Shown: positions 8,144 to 18,085, counted from the stretch's first letter. The stretch is DNA of 49,516 nucleotides from Marinagarivorans sp. (GCA_028281865.1 JANQJB010000053.1:1-49516); one strand, 5' to 3'. Program-made: numbers and translations. Notes: generated by a model from the letters alone, not told the origin.

Positions 8144-8160
8144 TTGCATTGCTTGTGCCA
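8144..8160 (-). promoter_or_regulatory. Sigma-54 (-24/-12) promoter of the CrcZ-like RNA
   Basis: Minus strand reads TGGCAC-AAGCA-ATGCA. It matches the consensus TGGCACR-N4-TTGCW with the obligatory GG and GC doublets at the correct 10-base separation (GG at 8159/8158, GC at 8147/8146). Only one base of the TTGC half deviates. The predicted start is the A at 8134. It lies downstream of cbrB, whose product is a sigma-54 activator. Confidence 0.8.
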
Positions 8161-8200
8161 TGTTAAAAAATATTAATAAAAACAAAATCAAATAAGGTCA

Positions 8201-8250
8201 ATAACTTTTGGGTATAACGCGTATGGGATTATTTTGTTACCAAAAGTTAT
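8201..8250. promoter_or_regulatory. Inverted repeat between CbrB box and sigma-54 promoter
   Basis: Perfect 11-bp inverted repeat: ATAACTTTTGG at 8201-8211 and CCAAAAGTTAT at 8240-8250. It lies 40-90 bp upstream of the -24 element. The right arm abuts another TGTTAC half-site (8235-8240), exactly 22 bp from the first half of the full CbrB-type palindrome. It could be a secondary activator site or a DNA-bending element. Confidence 0.5.
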
Positions 8251-8256
8251 CAATAG

Positions 8257-8282
8257 TGTTACCTCACGGTGCAGCAGTAACA
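8257..8282. promoter_or_regulatory. CbrB-type upstream activator site TGTTAC-N14-GTAACA
   Basis: TGTTAC at 8257-8262 and GTAACA at 8277-8282 are separated by exactly 14 bases. This is the CbrB recognition palindrome as I remember it from Pseudomonas crcZ. The centre is about 135 bp upstream of the predicted sigma-54 start, a normal distance for an enhancer-binding protein. The cbrB gene ends about 210 bp away. Confidence 0.75.
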
Positions 8283-8446
8283 GGTGTGATGTGTATAATT
8301 TAGTGCAGCAGTTCTCGGCAAAGTGTGAAATATTACCGATCTTTTTGGATAAAATGATGTTGTCGAATTTGAAGTCTACGCTTTCAGGATACCGAAGCGC
8401 AGGGGAGGCAGACCCAGTATTTTGCTGTGGCGATGTCGTGACTAAT

Positions 8447-8509
8447 ATTGCTTTGCTTAAATTTTGTATTGCTTTGCTTAGATTTTGTATCGCCTTAGTT
8501 AGATTTTGA
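8447..8509. repeat. 21-bp tandem repeat, three copies, across the cbrB stop codon
   Basis: Copies at 8447-8467, 8468-8488 and 8489-8509. The first two differ at one base and the third is more diverged. On the cbrB strand each copy is seven codons, and the frame stays open through copies one and two beyond the present stop. The TAA stop (8497-8495) sits in the diverged copy where the other copies have CAA. Confidence 0.8.
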
Positions 8510-9877
8510 CGAGTTTTTGGTTCTCGGAATTCCCAAGCGTTGGCGTCTTTCCCACAAGCATTTGCGGCTCACCCCTAATTTGCGCGCCAATTCGGTTTCG
8601 CTCATGGTGTCCTGATGCTCGAGGACAAAGCGTTGGAAGTAATCTTCTAACGAGAGTTCTTCGATAGGTAATGCGTTTTGCGCGGTTTGCTCCATTGCCT
8701 CTGTTTTGTTGCTCCTGGCCTTGTCTTCTTCGAGCCGAATATCTAGCAACTGTTGGGTAATTTGCCCGCCGTCTTCACAGAGAATCGTGGCGCGTTGTAT
8801 AGCATTTTCCAATTCGCGGATATTGCCTGGCCAGCTGTAAGTTGAGATGGCTTCTATTGCATCGGAAGATAGGCTGAGTTCAGGTTTTTCTATTCCCTCG
8901 CAATTGCGCCGAATAAAGGTTTCCGCGAGCGTTAGTATGTCTTTGCCTCGCTCGCGTAGAGGGGGCAGTTTGATTTGCACAACGTTAATGCGAAAGTAGA
9001 GATCTTCGCGAAACTTGCCTTCATTAGCGAGCCTGCCAAGATCGCGATGTGTGGCCGCAATGAGACGGACGTTAACTTTTCGGGACGAGACTGAGCCGAT
9101 TGGTCGCACTTCACCTTCTTGCAAAACTCGCAGCAGTCTGGCTTGAGCTTCAAGCGGCAGTTCGCCGATTTCGTCAAGAAACAAGGTGCCGCCATCTGCA
9201 GCTGAAACTAAACCTTCGCGCTCGCTTGCGGCACCGGTAAATGCCCCTTTTTCGTGGCCGAATAATTCTGCTTCTATTAAGGTGTCTGGTATCGCGGCAC
9301 AATTGACGGAAATCAGTGGCTTTTCTTTGCGCGGGCTCTCGTGGTGAAGAGCACGTGCGACAAGCTCTTTGCCTGTTCCTGTTTCACCATTTATTAATAC
9401 CGTTGCCTGAGTTGGCGCGACTTTGTGTATTGTCGAATACACTTCCTGCATAGCCGCGGATGATCCGATCATACCGAACATATCGGAGCTTTCTTGACGC
9501 GCTCGTTTGGATGCAGCGATCTGTGGTTTTTGCGATTTGCTCAGCACGCGAGCAACAGCGCCGAGCATCTCGTCGTGGTCAAACGGTTTTGCGATATAGT
9601 CGACGGCGCCCATACGCATCGAATCTACTGCCGAGCGCAAGCTTGCGTAGCTTGTCATTATCAGCACCGGCGTATTATTCGCGAGTTCGATAAGGTCTGT
9701 GCCCGGAGGACCTGGTAATCGCAGGTCAGAAATAATGAGATCAAAAGAATCAAAGTTATACTTGGATGCTTCGCTAATTGATCCTGCTTCCTTAACATCG
9801 TAGTCGTTGCGCACTAGCAGCTTTCGCAAAGCGGTGCGGATAATGACCTCGTCCTCTACAATCAAAATTTTCTTCAT
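8495..9877 (-). CDS. cbrB: Sigma-54-dependent response regulator CbrB (NtrC family)
   Basis: Enhancer-binding response regulator, predicted partner of the adjacent kinase CbrA. In order: receiver domain with phospho-acceptor D51 (LIISDLRLP), AAA+ domain with Walker A GETGTGKE near residue 165, the sigma-54 contact loop GAFTGA, Walker [14 protein letters not shown] and Arg-finger region, and a C-terminal Fis-type helix-turn-helix ([24 protein letters not shown]). Length (460) is typical. In Pseudomonas the protein activates crcZ and amino-acid/carbon use genes, and a matching site and promoter lie just downstream here. The C-terminus ends inside a tandem repeat, so its last residues may vary between strains. 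Confidence 0.9.
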   Translation of the reverse strand: MKKILIVEDEVIIRTALRKLLVRNDYDVKEAGSISEASKYNFDSFDLIISDLRLPGPPGTDLIELANNTPVLIMTSYASLRSAVDSMRMGAVDYIAKPFDHDEMLGAVARVLSKSQKPQIAASKRARQESSDMFGMIGSSAAMQEVYSTIHKVAPTQATVLINGETGTGKELVARALHHESPRKEKPLISVNCAAIPDTLIEAELFGHEKGAFTGAASEREGLVSAADGGTLFLDEIGELPLEAQARLLRVLQEGEVRPIGSVSSRKVNVRLIAATHRDLGRLANEGKFREDLYFRINVVQIKLPPLRERGKDILTLAETFIRRNCEGIEKPELSLSSDAIEAISTYSWPGNIRELENAIQRATILCEDGGQITQQLLDIRLEEDKARSNKTEAMEQTAQNALPIEELSLEDYFQRFVLEHQDTMSETELARKLGVSRKCLWERRQRLGIPRTKNSSKSN

Positions 9878-9929
9878 ACTCTCACTATCGCTTTTTTGCT
9901 GCGTTTAACCTGCCGCGGGCCCGACCGGA

Positions 9930-12899
9930 TTATGATGCATTGTTATCGCTCGAATCGGATCTTGCAACATTGCGCTGCAGGGTGACAATAAAACGCGTCC
10001 CATTTTGTGTATCTAGGTGGGCAGGGGATTCTATCTCGATGCCGCCATGATGTTCTTCGATTATGCTGTAAACCATTGCTAGGCCTAAGCCTGTGCCTTC
10101 GCCAGGTTCCTTGGTAGTAAAAAAGGGTTCGAATATTCTGTCGAGGTTTTCAGGGGGAATTCCGCTACCGTAGTCCGTAACCGTGATGCGTGTCACGTTA
10201 CCCTTCGTTTCCGCGTTGATATCGATTGTTCCGTAGTGAGGGCTGGCGTCGCGCGAATTTGATAGTAGATTAATAAATACTTGTATTAAACGCTGGCTGT
10301 CGCCCATCACCAGAGAGCCTTCGGGAACAGCGTTATTGAACACCACTTGTCCTTTTTCTTTTTGCAGTGATAACAAGTTGATTGCTTCTTGAACGCAACG
10401 ATGTACATCGACCTCCTCGAACTGAACTGCTTTTTGCTGACCGGCATGCGAGAAGCTAACCAGTGACTGAACAATACGGCTTACCCGTTCAGTTTGAGAG
10501 AGAATTTGATTAATTGATTCGAGAACCTCAGGGTCGTGTGTTTCGTAGCGTAGGTTCTGCGCTAAGCAGTCGATACCGGTAATGGGGTTGCCAATTTCGT
10601 GAGCAACCCCCGCTGCGAGACGCCCGACCGAAGCGAGCCTCTCGCTGTGCACTAGTTCTTGTTCGAGTACTTGCAACTCGGTGACGTCCTCCAGCAAGAT
10701 GACTTGGCCGTCAACTTGTGGGCCGAGAGTAGAGGGGATATTGGCTTTATGCAGTGTTATCCAGTGGGGGTGATTATCGAGTTGGATTTCACGTTTATAA
10801 AACTTTGAATCGCTTGAGTTAGCGAATTTAACCAGCAGGTTGCCCCAGGGCTCAAGAACGTCGTTTACGCGAGAGCCTTTCACCTCATCACTGCTTATTC
10901 CAGTGAGCCTTTCCATCGCGCTGTTCCACATAAGAATTTCCATATCTTGGCCGATAGAGCACGTCGCTAGCGGCAGTTCCTCCAGAGTTCTGCGGTGGTA
11001 CATACGCAAGTTATTCAGCTCGGCGGCCAGCCCAGTTAAGTGGGTGTGGACCAGATTTAAGCGATCTTCGATCAGGTTTATATCGGCGGGAGCCTGAGCT
11101 TCGGGGACCCTGTAGGGTACGAGTTGATCGAGAACCTCACTCGCCATTGACGCTCCCATTAAACTCGAGAGGTTGGCTTCGATTTCATCGCGGATACGGC
11201 GCAATGCATAAGGGCGGCGCTCGTTAGCGCTCAAATTGAGTCGCTGCAGGGCTTTGTCCACCTCGGCTTGTGCTGTCGCTCGACCAATGCGAGCACTCAA
11301 GCGCTTAACAATGTCTTCAGCGGAGTGAACGTCGAGTGTAAGGCGCACAGGGTGGGTCAGTTCGTCTTGGCAGCATAGTTCTGCGCTGTATCGCTCCTCG
11401 TCAGTTTGGCGAGTGAAAATGGATACGGCGAAAAATGTCAGCGTATTTAAACCTAGGCTCAAAATCGTGATGACCTCCCACGCTTCATAGCCAACATTGA
11501 AGACTATGTCGATATATTGAATGCGCACGCGCTCTATACCAAACAGCATCGGTAACATTAGGCAGACCAGCCAAATTAACCAGCCGACCATCAAGCCTGC
11601 AACAAAGCCTTTGCGGTTGCCACGTGTCCAGTGATTGATGCCGATGATTCCTGGGAAAAGTTGCAATGCGGCAATAAAAGAAGGCAGCGCAAGTTGGGTA
11701 AGGTTAAATCGATTGTTCAGCGCGCTGAAGAACACGAAGCCAATCAAAATAACTGCGACAACCAGCCCGCGACGCATCCACACAAGCTGGTCGTAGACAT
11801 CGCGTTTTGCTTTTAAACGTGTTGCCGGGAGTATCCAGTGATTCAAAATCATTGTCGACAGTGATAACGCGATAGCGATCATCGCCCCCGTAGCCGCCGA
11901 GAGTCCACCTATAAACGCGATAATGGTAAAAGTCGAGTTATCCGCCGCCATTGGCACGGTGAGTGGAAAATATTGCACAGAATTGCCAAGTTCAAGAGCG
12001 TAGCCCGCCCACAAAATAGGGAATATTGGGAGGGCCATCAGCAGCAAAAACAGTGGAAATGCCCAAGAGACCATCGAGATGGATTGCTTGACTTTATTTT
12101 CAACAACGGTCATATGAAATATGTGCGGCATCGAAACGGCAGTAGCGATAAATACCAGCATCAGCGCGTGTGTCGTCGTAGCCGAAGGGTTTGTGCGCAA
12201 AGCTTGTTGATATTGAGGGTTCTCTAGCAACCAAGTATCGAGACCCTGCATACCATCAAAAAGATTGAAGACAACGAACCCGCCGACTGCCAATAAACAG
12301 GACATTTTTATCAGGGATTCGGCTGCCATCGCTGTCACGAGGCCCTTATGGTGATGGCGATTAGAAACATAGAGCAGCGCAAAAAGCGCCAATACCAAGC
12401 AATAGGCCAAGGCGAAACTTCGTTTATTTGAAAGCTGCGAAGCTTGCGTTTGTGTGCTCGCTGTCAGTAAATTTACTGTATCTGCTACGGCTTGAAGTTG
12501 AAGTGCAAGTAGCGGTGTCATCGCTGTCAACATAACGAGTGTAACAATACCGCCAACGAGATGGCTGTTATAGCGAAATACAAGCATGTCGGCCATCGAC
12601 GTAATTTGAAAACGCTTTGCCAGTTCGACGAGTGGCTTAAGGGCGAAACCTGCGAATAAAAATAATGCTCCGGTGCCTAGGTAGTATGCGAGGGCGCTAT
12701 AACCGTATTGGTGGGCGAGATCGATTACTCCGTAGAAAGACCACGCACTGGCAAAAATCCCAAGCGAAAATATATAGGTTATCGGGTTGACAATAATTCG
12801 CTCTGGGATCTTGCCCTTTTCGGTTAAGTAGGCAATCGAAAAAATAACGCAGAGGTAAAATAAACAGATGGCGGCGACGCCAGCGTAACTGAATGTCAT
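9930..12899 (-). CDS. cbrA: Hybrid SSF transporter-type sensor histidine kinase CbrA
   Basis: A 989-residue membrane kinase. Roughly residues 1-500 form a multi-helix sodium:solute symporter (SSF/PutP-like) domain. A linker and PAS-like segment follow (about 600-720: [18 protein letters not shown]). Then come the H-box with H767 ([18 protein letters not shown]), N-box ([14 protein letters not shown]) and G-boxes ([22 protein letters not shown]). This SSF-kinase architecture is that of CbrA, and the partner cbrB is 52 bp downstream. ATG 12899 was chosen because the frame before it is unconvincing and this start overlaps the cbrX stop (ATGA). The signal sensed is unsettled. In Pseudomonas it reports carbon/nitrogen status, and histidine transport has been reported. 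Confidence 0.9.
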   Translation of the reverse strand: MTFSYAGVAAICLFYLCVIFSIAYLTEKGKIPERIIVNPITYIFSLGIFASAWSFYGVIDLAHQYGYSALAYYLGTGALFLFAGFALKPLVELAKRFQITSMADMLVFRYNSHLVGGIVTLVMLTAMTPLLALQLQAVADTVNLLTASTQTQASQLSNKRSFALAYCLVLALFALLYVSNRHHHKGLVTAMAAESLIKMSCLLAVGGFVVFNLFDGMQGLDTWLLENPQYQQALRTNPSATTTHALMLVFIATAVSMPHIFHMTVVENKVKQSISMVSWAFPLFLLLMALPIFPILWAGYALELGNSVQYFPLTVPMAADNSTFTIIAFIGGLSAATGAMIAIALSLSTMILNHWILPATRLKAKRDVYDQLVWMRRGLVVAVILIGFVFFSALNNRFNLTQLALPSFIAALQLFPGIIGINHWTRGNRKGFVAGLMVGWLIWLVCLMLPMLFGIERVRIQYIDIVFNVGYEAWEVITILSLGLNTLTFFAVSIFTRQTDEERYSAELCCQDELTHPVRLTLDVHSAEDIVKRLSARIGRATAQAEVDKALQRLNLSANERRPYALRRIRDEIEANLSSLMGASMASEVLDQLVPYRVPEAQAPADINLIEDRLNLVHTHLTGLAAELNNLRMYHRRTLEELPLATCSIGQDMEILMWNSAMERLTGISSDEVKGSRVNDVLEPWGNLLVKFANSSDSKFYKREIQLDNHPHWITLHKANIPSTLGPQVDGQVILLEDVTELQVLEQELVHSERLASVGRLAAGVAHEIGNPITGIDCLAQNLRYETHDPEVLESINQILSQTERVSRIVQSLVSFSHAGQQKAVQFEEVDVHRCVQEAINLLSLQKEKGQVVFNNAVPEGSLVMGDSQRLIQVFINLLSNSRDASPHYGTIDINAETKGNVTRITVTDYGSGIPPENLDRIFEPFFTTKEPGEGTGLGLAMVYSIIEEHHGGIEIESPAHLDTQNGTRFIVTLQRNVARSDSSDNNAS

Positions 12900-13066
12900 T
12901 TTGAGTTGGAACGCCGTTGCCAGGCGAAGGCTGCAGCAATGATTAGCAGCCAAACAATAAAGGGTTTGTACCAAACACCGTGAGAATTTGTGACCCAGCT
13001 AAAAAGTGCTGGTGAAAATATATAAACTAACAATAAAATTAAAAATAAAGGTCCGTGTTGTGACAT
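12896..13066 (-). CDS. Small hydrophobic protein upstream of CbrA (CbrX-like)
   Basis: A 56-residue protein with two hydrophobic segments (about residues 6-24 and 33-49) and a basic tail (AWQRRSNSK). The start is taken as ATG 13066; an in-frame TTG at 13087 is less likely. Its TGA overlaps the cbrA ATG by four bases, so cbrA translation is probably coupled to it. Pseudomonas has a similar small coupled open frame before cbrA, named cbrX as I recall. Its role is unknown; it might be only a translational leader or a membrane partner of the SSF domain. Confidence 0.75.
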   Translation of the reverse strand: MSQHGPLFLILLLVYIFSPALFSWVTNSHGVWYKPFIVWLLIIAAAFAWQRRSNSK

Positions 13067-13214
13067 AGTGATAGACAGGGGCCTCAATAGTGTTAATTTT
13101 TCAGGTTAAAGTATAGGAAACCTGAGATTGTTCGAGGTTAATCAGAGCTTCCTATAGGTTTAATATTACCGATGCCATTATCGGTCAACCCGCAGAAAGT
13201 GTCACAAATATAGA

Positions 13215-13562
13215 ATGACAGAACTTGATATCGCGTATTTCAAAGAAAAGCTGTTAAAAACGCAAGCCCAAATAAATGCATTGGAACAAACTCACGAGCA
13301 GGCAAGCGAATGTGTGACGCTCGATCAGACGCGTGTCGGGCGCTTATCTCGCATGGATGCTATGCAAGCGCAAGCGATCGCAGTTGAGACGAGACGCCGA
13401 AACCAACTGATGTTAAAAAACATTGAACGCGCGTTAAAGAAAATCGACGCAGATGATTTCGGTTATTGTGAAAGTTGTGACGAAGCTATCGATCGCAGGC
13501 GACTTGACTTCGATCCTACAGTGCGATTTTGCGTTCATTGCGCTGAAAAACTTGGTAATTAG
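13215..13562 (+). CDS. DksA/TraR-type C4 zinc finger protein
   Basis: A 115-residue relative of DksA: an N-terminal coiled-coil (LLKTQAQINALEQ... and RRNQLMLKNIERALKKID) followed by a four-cysteine zinc finger, YCESCDEAI-x-FCVHCAE. Proteins of this kind bind in the RNA polymerase secondary channel and modulate transcription with or without ppGpp. It is shorter than the true DksA at 19062-19502 and lacks its N-terminal extension and the DPADRASQEEE-type tip. It is read divergently from cbrX with a 148-bp gap. Which promoters it affects cannot be inferred. Confidence 0.85.
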   Translation: MTELDIAYFKEKLLKTQAQINALEQTHEQASECVTLDQTRVGRLSRMDAMQAQAIAVETRRRNQLMLKNIERALKKIDADDFGYCESCDEAIDRRRLDFDPTVRFCVHCAEKLGN

Positions 13563-13837
13563 CGTTCGCTATTTTCTAGTCGATAAAGTTATTGAATCCT
13601 CATTTTTATAGCTGATTTCCGCTCAAATAACGTAAGGACTACGTTAATTCTATCTCCCAAATATCAGGTTATAAGCCCAGTATTTTTTTATTAAAGACAA
13701 GGATGGGCGGTTCGTTTCGCAAGATAAAGCTGATCTCTTGGCGCAATAGACAACACTATAATCGTATAACGGTGTTTCAGATTATGTTGTGTTGAATTTG
13801 AGCACTGAGAGTCATTTTTGATGATACGGGTAAGGTT

Positions 13838-16747
13838 ATGCGGTACTCCCGGCTTGTTTTATTGCTTTTTCTTGCAATCTCACTTTGCGCTTGCACTGGA
13901 GCTAGTGATTCCGGTGGCGGTTCTGGTGATCAAGATCCTCAAGACCAAGACCCAGTTAATCAGGAAGATATCGCAAATTTCTATAGCACCTATGTCGAGT
14001 CGCCGGCAACTCAAGCTCGCTGCGTTTTGTGTCATGTTGCAAATGGTTTGTCCGGGCATACACGTTTGGTATTCATAAGCGGTGCTAATCAGACGGCAGC
14101 TAACCAAGCTGTATATCAAAGCTTTGTCGACGACGTCGAAAATGGTGCGAATATCTTGTTAAACAAGACTCGCGGTGGTGACAGCCACGGCGGCGGGTCG
14201 ATCTTTAGCTCCAGTTCGGACGAGTACGCCGATTTAGAAACTTTTTTAAACATGGTGTCGGGTAATACCGGCAGCGGTCAGCAAAACGTTAACTTTTACG
14301 AAAGCGTCAGTTTTGACAGCGCGGAACAAACACTCCGTCGCGCGGCGATAATTTTTGCTGGCAGGCTGCCTACGGAAGAAGAAGTGTTGGCGGCACAAGC
14401 GAGTGAGGCAGGGCTTAAACAAACTATCCGAGCATTGATGCAAGGAGAGAATTTCCACCAATTTATTTTACGCGGTGCAAATGACCGCTTGTTGACGGAT
14501 GCCTTTCTTAATGAGAGTTTTTTGGAAGTTACCGATAGTAATTCGCCTTTTTATCCGGAGTTAACGAATCGGCGTTTCAATGCCTATAGTGCTGGCGAAA
14601 CGGAACAAGAGGAATTTCGCCAATTGATGCAGCGCGTGCGTTACGGAGTGACACGTGCGCCGTTAGAATTGATCGCTTATGTCGTAGAAAATGATCGACC
14701 CTACACCGAAATTTTGACGGCTGATTACACGATGGTTAACCCGTACACCAATATTATGTACCAGTCGGGTTTAAGTTTTTCGACCGAGAGCGTAAATGAA
14801 TTTAAAGTCGGCGAAAATAATGGTCAGATATTGCTGGATGAAGATTTTGAAGGAGAGTTTGTCGACAATGTCGGAACGCAGATTTTTTCGATGGGTTCTC
14901 CTATCGAATATCCTCATGCAGGTTTATTGAACGAGCCTGTATTTCTTAATCGCTATCCAACGACGGATACGAATCGCAATCGCGCGCGTGCACGTTGGAC
15001 TTATTATCATTTTCTCGACGTTGATATTGAAAAATCTGCGGCACGTACCACCGATCCGGACGCGCTTGCTGATACCGACAATCCGACCTTGAATAACCCC
15101 AATTGTACTGTGTGCCATCAAATTATGGATCCAGTTGCTGGAGCATTTCAGAATTATGGCGATGAAGGTTGGTATCGCGATAGTGACGGCGGTTTAGATT
15201 CTTTACCGAGAGCGTATAAATGGGAGGAGGGTTCGCCTTATCAATTAGGTGACACCTGGTTTAGGGATATGCTCGCACCGGGCTTTGGTAATCAAACAGT
15301 TTCCAGCACAAATACGAGTTTGCAGTGGCTGTCGCAGCAAATAATTGCTGACGAGCGTTTTGCTGAAGCGGCTGTAAAGTTTTGGTGGGAAACGGTAATG
15401 AGCGATGAACTGGTAGAAGCGCCGGAAAATAGCGGCGATAGCAGTTACCAGCAAAATTTGCTTACTTACGAGGTCCAGCAAGAAATTATTCAAGCACTTG
15501 CCGAAGGTTTTCGTAGTGGGTTTGATGGTGGAGCCGCGTATAACTTAAAAGATTTGCTAGTGGAAATGGTTGCAAGTAATTGGTTCCGCGCTAGTGGTGT
15601 AAGTGAGGCTTTAAGTGCTGAACGAGAGATCGAATTACAGGCGCTCGGGAATAGTCGCTTGTTAACCCCCGAAGAACTGGAAGCAAAAACTAAAAGTTTA
15701 ATTGGTTTCGCATGGGGGGAAGCAGATGATGCCGCTTGGACACTCGATAACACGTGGAGTAATTTAAGCGACCGATATCGAATTTATTACGGTGGGATTG
15801 ATTCGCTTGGTATCACTGAGCGGGCAAAAGTATTGAATAGTTTAATGAGCAATGTCGCTTTGGCTCAAGCGCTTACAGTAGCGTGCCCAACGGTGATTTT
15901 TGATTTCAATCGAGATGCAAACGATAAACGATTATTTTCTGAGGTTGATCGTTATACGACACCCCTGAGTCAAGCGCGGCAGCAATACTTGGTCACAGGT
16001 ACTAGTACAGCGACTGCGTCGCAGCACTTGCTTGAAACGAATCTTCAAGCAGGCGAACAGCGCCTGAGAATTTCATTTGCTAACCCGTATTGGGACAGCC
16101 AAGCGCAGCAAAGCTCGTTGTTGGTTATTCACGATGTCAATGTTACGGACTCACAAGCTAATACGGTGCTGAGTTTTAACGCGGAGACTGTGGAAAGTAT
16201 TTCCGGCGCATTGGTTTATCAAAACGACCAAAACCAAAATACAGGTTCGCGCTATTGGGACGACACGCAAAACACATTTACGGGGTTTTTGTTGTGGCAG
16301 GGGTACATTGATGTGCCGTTAGTGATTGACTCAAACGACAATTATCAGATTTCTATAACAGCTTCCCGTCTAAATTTACCTGATCGTGATGTGAATTTGG
16401 GTGTCGTTGTCAATGGCACAGATCCCGACAGTGGAACAGCAGGAGAACAGGCGATTCGCACTCAGTTGCAATTGCTGCATCAAATGATGTTGGGCGAGTC
16501 TATCGCAACAGATAGTGAAGAATTGGATGCTTCGTATGAATTATTTGTTGAATTATGGCAACAGCGTCAGACAAATAATTATCCAGCTTCGGCAATTGCT
16601 TGGGATTCGGAAAATTGTGATATGCAAATCGACGGCTGGTGGGACGAAGACAGAGGAGAGGATTTGGCTGACCCAGAATTTATTCAGGGCACGTGGGTAT
16701 CGATGTTAATTTATTTCTTGACAGACTATATGTATTTGCATGAATAA
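13838..16747 (+). CDS. DUF1592/DUF1588-type lipoprotein with two c-type haem motifs
   Basis: A 969-residue exported lipoprotein. Signal peptide with probable lipid-modified C19 (ISLCAC), then a Gly/Asp-rich spacer. The first CxxCH haem motif is CVLCH at 62-66 and the second, CTVCH, at 423-427 within NPNCTVCHQIMDP, which is the signature region of the DUF1588/DUF1592 family. The C-terminal third (about 700-880) looks beta-rich and could be a binding module. Family function is unknown; related proteins travel with DUF1501/DUF1552 partners, as here. The start has TAAGG seven bases upstream. The pair interrupts the conserved cbr-gluQ-dksA block, suggesting insertion. Covalent haem binding would make it periplasmic or surface-exposed. 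Confidence 0.8.
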   Translation: MRYSRLVLLLFLAISLCACTGASDSGGGSGDQDPQDQDPVNQEDIANFYSTYVESPATQARCVLCHVANGLSGHTRLVFISGANQTAANQAVYQSFVDDVENGANILLNKTRGGDSHGGGSIFSSSSDEYADLETFLNMVSGNTGSGQQNVNFYESVSFDSAEQTLRRAAIIFAGRLPTEEEVLAAQASEAGLKQTIRALMQGENFHQFILRGANDRLLTDAFLNESFLEVTDSNSPFYPELTNRRFNAYSAGETEQEEFRQLMQRVRYGVTRAPLELIAYVVENDRPYTEILTADYTMVNPYTNIMYQSGLSFSTESVNEFKVGENNGQILLDEDFEGEFVDNVGTQIFSMGSPIEYPHAGLLNEPVFLNRYPTTDTNRNRARARWTYYHFLDVDIEKSAARTTDPDALADTDNPTLNNPNCTVCHQIMDPVAGAFQNYGDEGWYRDSDGGLDSLPRAYKWEEGSPYQLGDTWFRDMLAPGFGNQTVSSTNTSLQWLSQQIIADERFAEAAVKFWWETVMSDELVEAPENSGDSSYQQNLLTYEVQQEIIQALAEGFRSGFDGGAAYNLKDLLVEMVASNWFRASGVSEALSAEREIELQALGNSRLLTPEELEAKTKSLIGFAWGEADDAAWTLDNTWSNLSDRYRIYYGGIDSLGITERAKVLNSLMSNVALAQALTVACPTVIFDFNRDANDKRLFSEVDRYTTPLSQARQQYLVTGTSTATASQHLLETNLQAGEQRLRISFANPYWDSQAQQSSLLVIHDVNVTDSQANTVLSFNAETVESISGALVYQNDQNQNTGSRYWDDTQNTFTGFLLWQGYIDVPLVIDSNDNYQISITASRLNLPDRDVNLGVVVNGTDPDSGTAGEQAIRTQLQLLHQMMLGESIATDSEELDASYELFVELWQQRQTNNYPASAIAWDSENCDMQIDGWWDEDRGEDLADPEFIQGTWVSMLIYFLTDYMYLHE

Positions 16748-16795
16748 ATACTCAAACGGGTTGAGTCAAAAATTTAGCAGGTTAATAAATTTGAT

Positions 16796-18085
16796 ATGAA
16801 ACGGCGAGAATTTATTAAACAATCAATCGCGATGGGTGCTGCACTTAGCACATCGCGTGCACGCGTTTATGCAGCTCCGGAAGATTATACGGGGCGTTTT
16901 TTTGTAACCTTGCAGGCCGACGGGGCGTGGGATGTTTCAAGTTTTTGTGACCCGAAAACCAATCAAAATGGCGAGCCTGAAATCAACACTTGGTCTCGCA
17001 CGCAAGGCATTCAGACTGCTGGCAATATCAATTATGCCCCGTTTGGAAACAATGCTGCTTTTTTTCAAAAATATTACGCTGATACACTTGTGATCAATGG
17101 AATAGATGCGCAGACGAATTCGCATAGCACGGGTGTGTTACATAATTGGAGTGGACGAAATTCAGCGGGCTACCCTTCTTTAACTGCACTATATGCTGCG
17201 ATCAACGCACCTAATTTACCACTTGCATATGTTAACTTTGGTGGTTACGCAGAGACTTCACGTTTGATTCGCTATACACGCCTTAACGATATTAATTCAC
17301 TCATTGGTGTCTTAACACCTAATACGCTCGCATGGGATCGCGATTCCAATTATCGTGATCCCGATATGCTATCACTGGTTATGCAGCGTCAGCAGGAACG
17401 ACTAGCGCGAATGCGTCAGCGTTCAGACGCGCTGCCACGTAAGCAATACGCGATGGATGCGTATTATCAGGCGCGGGCTAGCGCGTCTGGGCTAGAGGAT
17501 TTTGCCACCGTAATCCCAGACTCTAATAGCCTGGAAGGACGGGTTCAGGTAAATAATGACGTCAACAGCAGCCTTCGCCAACAAATTCAGATTTTAATGC
17601 TGGCATTTAGTTCGGGAGTCGCATGCAGCGGTGATCTTGTGTTAGGCGGCTTCGATACACATGCAGACCACGACGCTATGCACAGTCCTTTGCTGGCGCA
17701 TATGACAGATTCAATTGATTATTTTTGGACTTATGCGGAAGCTTTGGGTATAGCCGATAGAATTACCCTATTGGTGGCATCGGATTTTTCACGTACACCT
17801 AACTACAATAGCAGTAATGGCAAAGATCACTGGCCAATAGGTAGTGCATTATTAATGGAGATGGGTGCAAGCTGGGGGAATCGAGTTGTTGGAGCTACTG
17901 ACGGCGGCCAGAATGCACTGCAAATAAACCCCACATCCTTAGCTGTTGAATCTTCACAAAGCAGCACAGTTATTTACCCTAAACACTTGCATAAAGCTTT
18001 GCGGAATTATTTGGGAATTGATAATAGTGCGTTAGCAAATCCGTTTCCGTTTAACAATACAGAAGACATCGCTTTCTTTTCTTAG
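16796..18085 (+). CDS. DUF1501 family protein, Tat-exported
   Basis: A 429-residue protein with a twin-arginine signal (KRREFIKQSIAMGAA, cleavage probably after VYA), so it is exported folded, perhaps with a metal cofactor. The body fits the DUF1501 family, distantly related to alkaline phosphatase/sulfatase folds: LGGFDTHADHD, a segment around DRITLLVASDFSRTPN, and DHWPIGSALLMEMG near the C-terminus. The gene follows the haem lipoprotein by 48 bp and they are almost certainly one operon. The reaction is unknown. The 3' end overlaps the convergent gluQ gene by four bases. Confidence 0.82.
   Translation: MKRREFIKQSIAMGAALSTSRARVYAAPEDYTGRFFVTLQADGAWDVSSFCDPKTNQNGEPEINTWSRTQGIQTAGNINYAPFGNNAAFFQKYYADTLVINGIDAQTNSHSTGVLHNWSGRNSAGYPSLTALYAAINAPNLPLAYVNFGGYAETSRLIRYTRLNDINSLIGVLTPNTLAWDRDSNYRDPDMLSLVMQRQQERLARMRQRSDALPRKQYAMDAYYQARASASGLEDFATVIPDSNSLEGRVQVNNDVNSSLRQQIQILMLAFSSGVACSGDLVLGGFDTHADHDAMHSPLLAHMTDSIDYFWTYAEALGIADRITLLVASDFSRTPNYNSSNGKDHWPIGSALLMEMGASWGNRVVGATDGGQNALQINPTSLAVESSQSSTVIYPKHLHKALRNYLGIDNSALANPFPFNNTEDIAFFS

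Noticed and set aside
8234-8509. 91-codon plus-strand frame in the cbrB-pcnB gap
   Set aside because: It overlaps the CbrB-type palindrome, the tandem repeat and the end of cbrB. Its C-terminus is just the translated 21-bp repeat, and no protein features are present.
12900-12974. Longer N-terminus of cbrA from 12974
   Set aside because: The extra 25 residues overlap the small upstream gene and do not look like the start of an SSF domain. ATG 12899 overlaps the cbrX stop in the usual coupled form.
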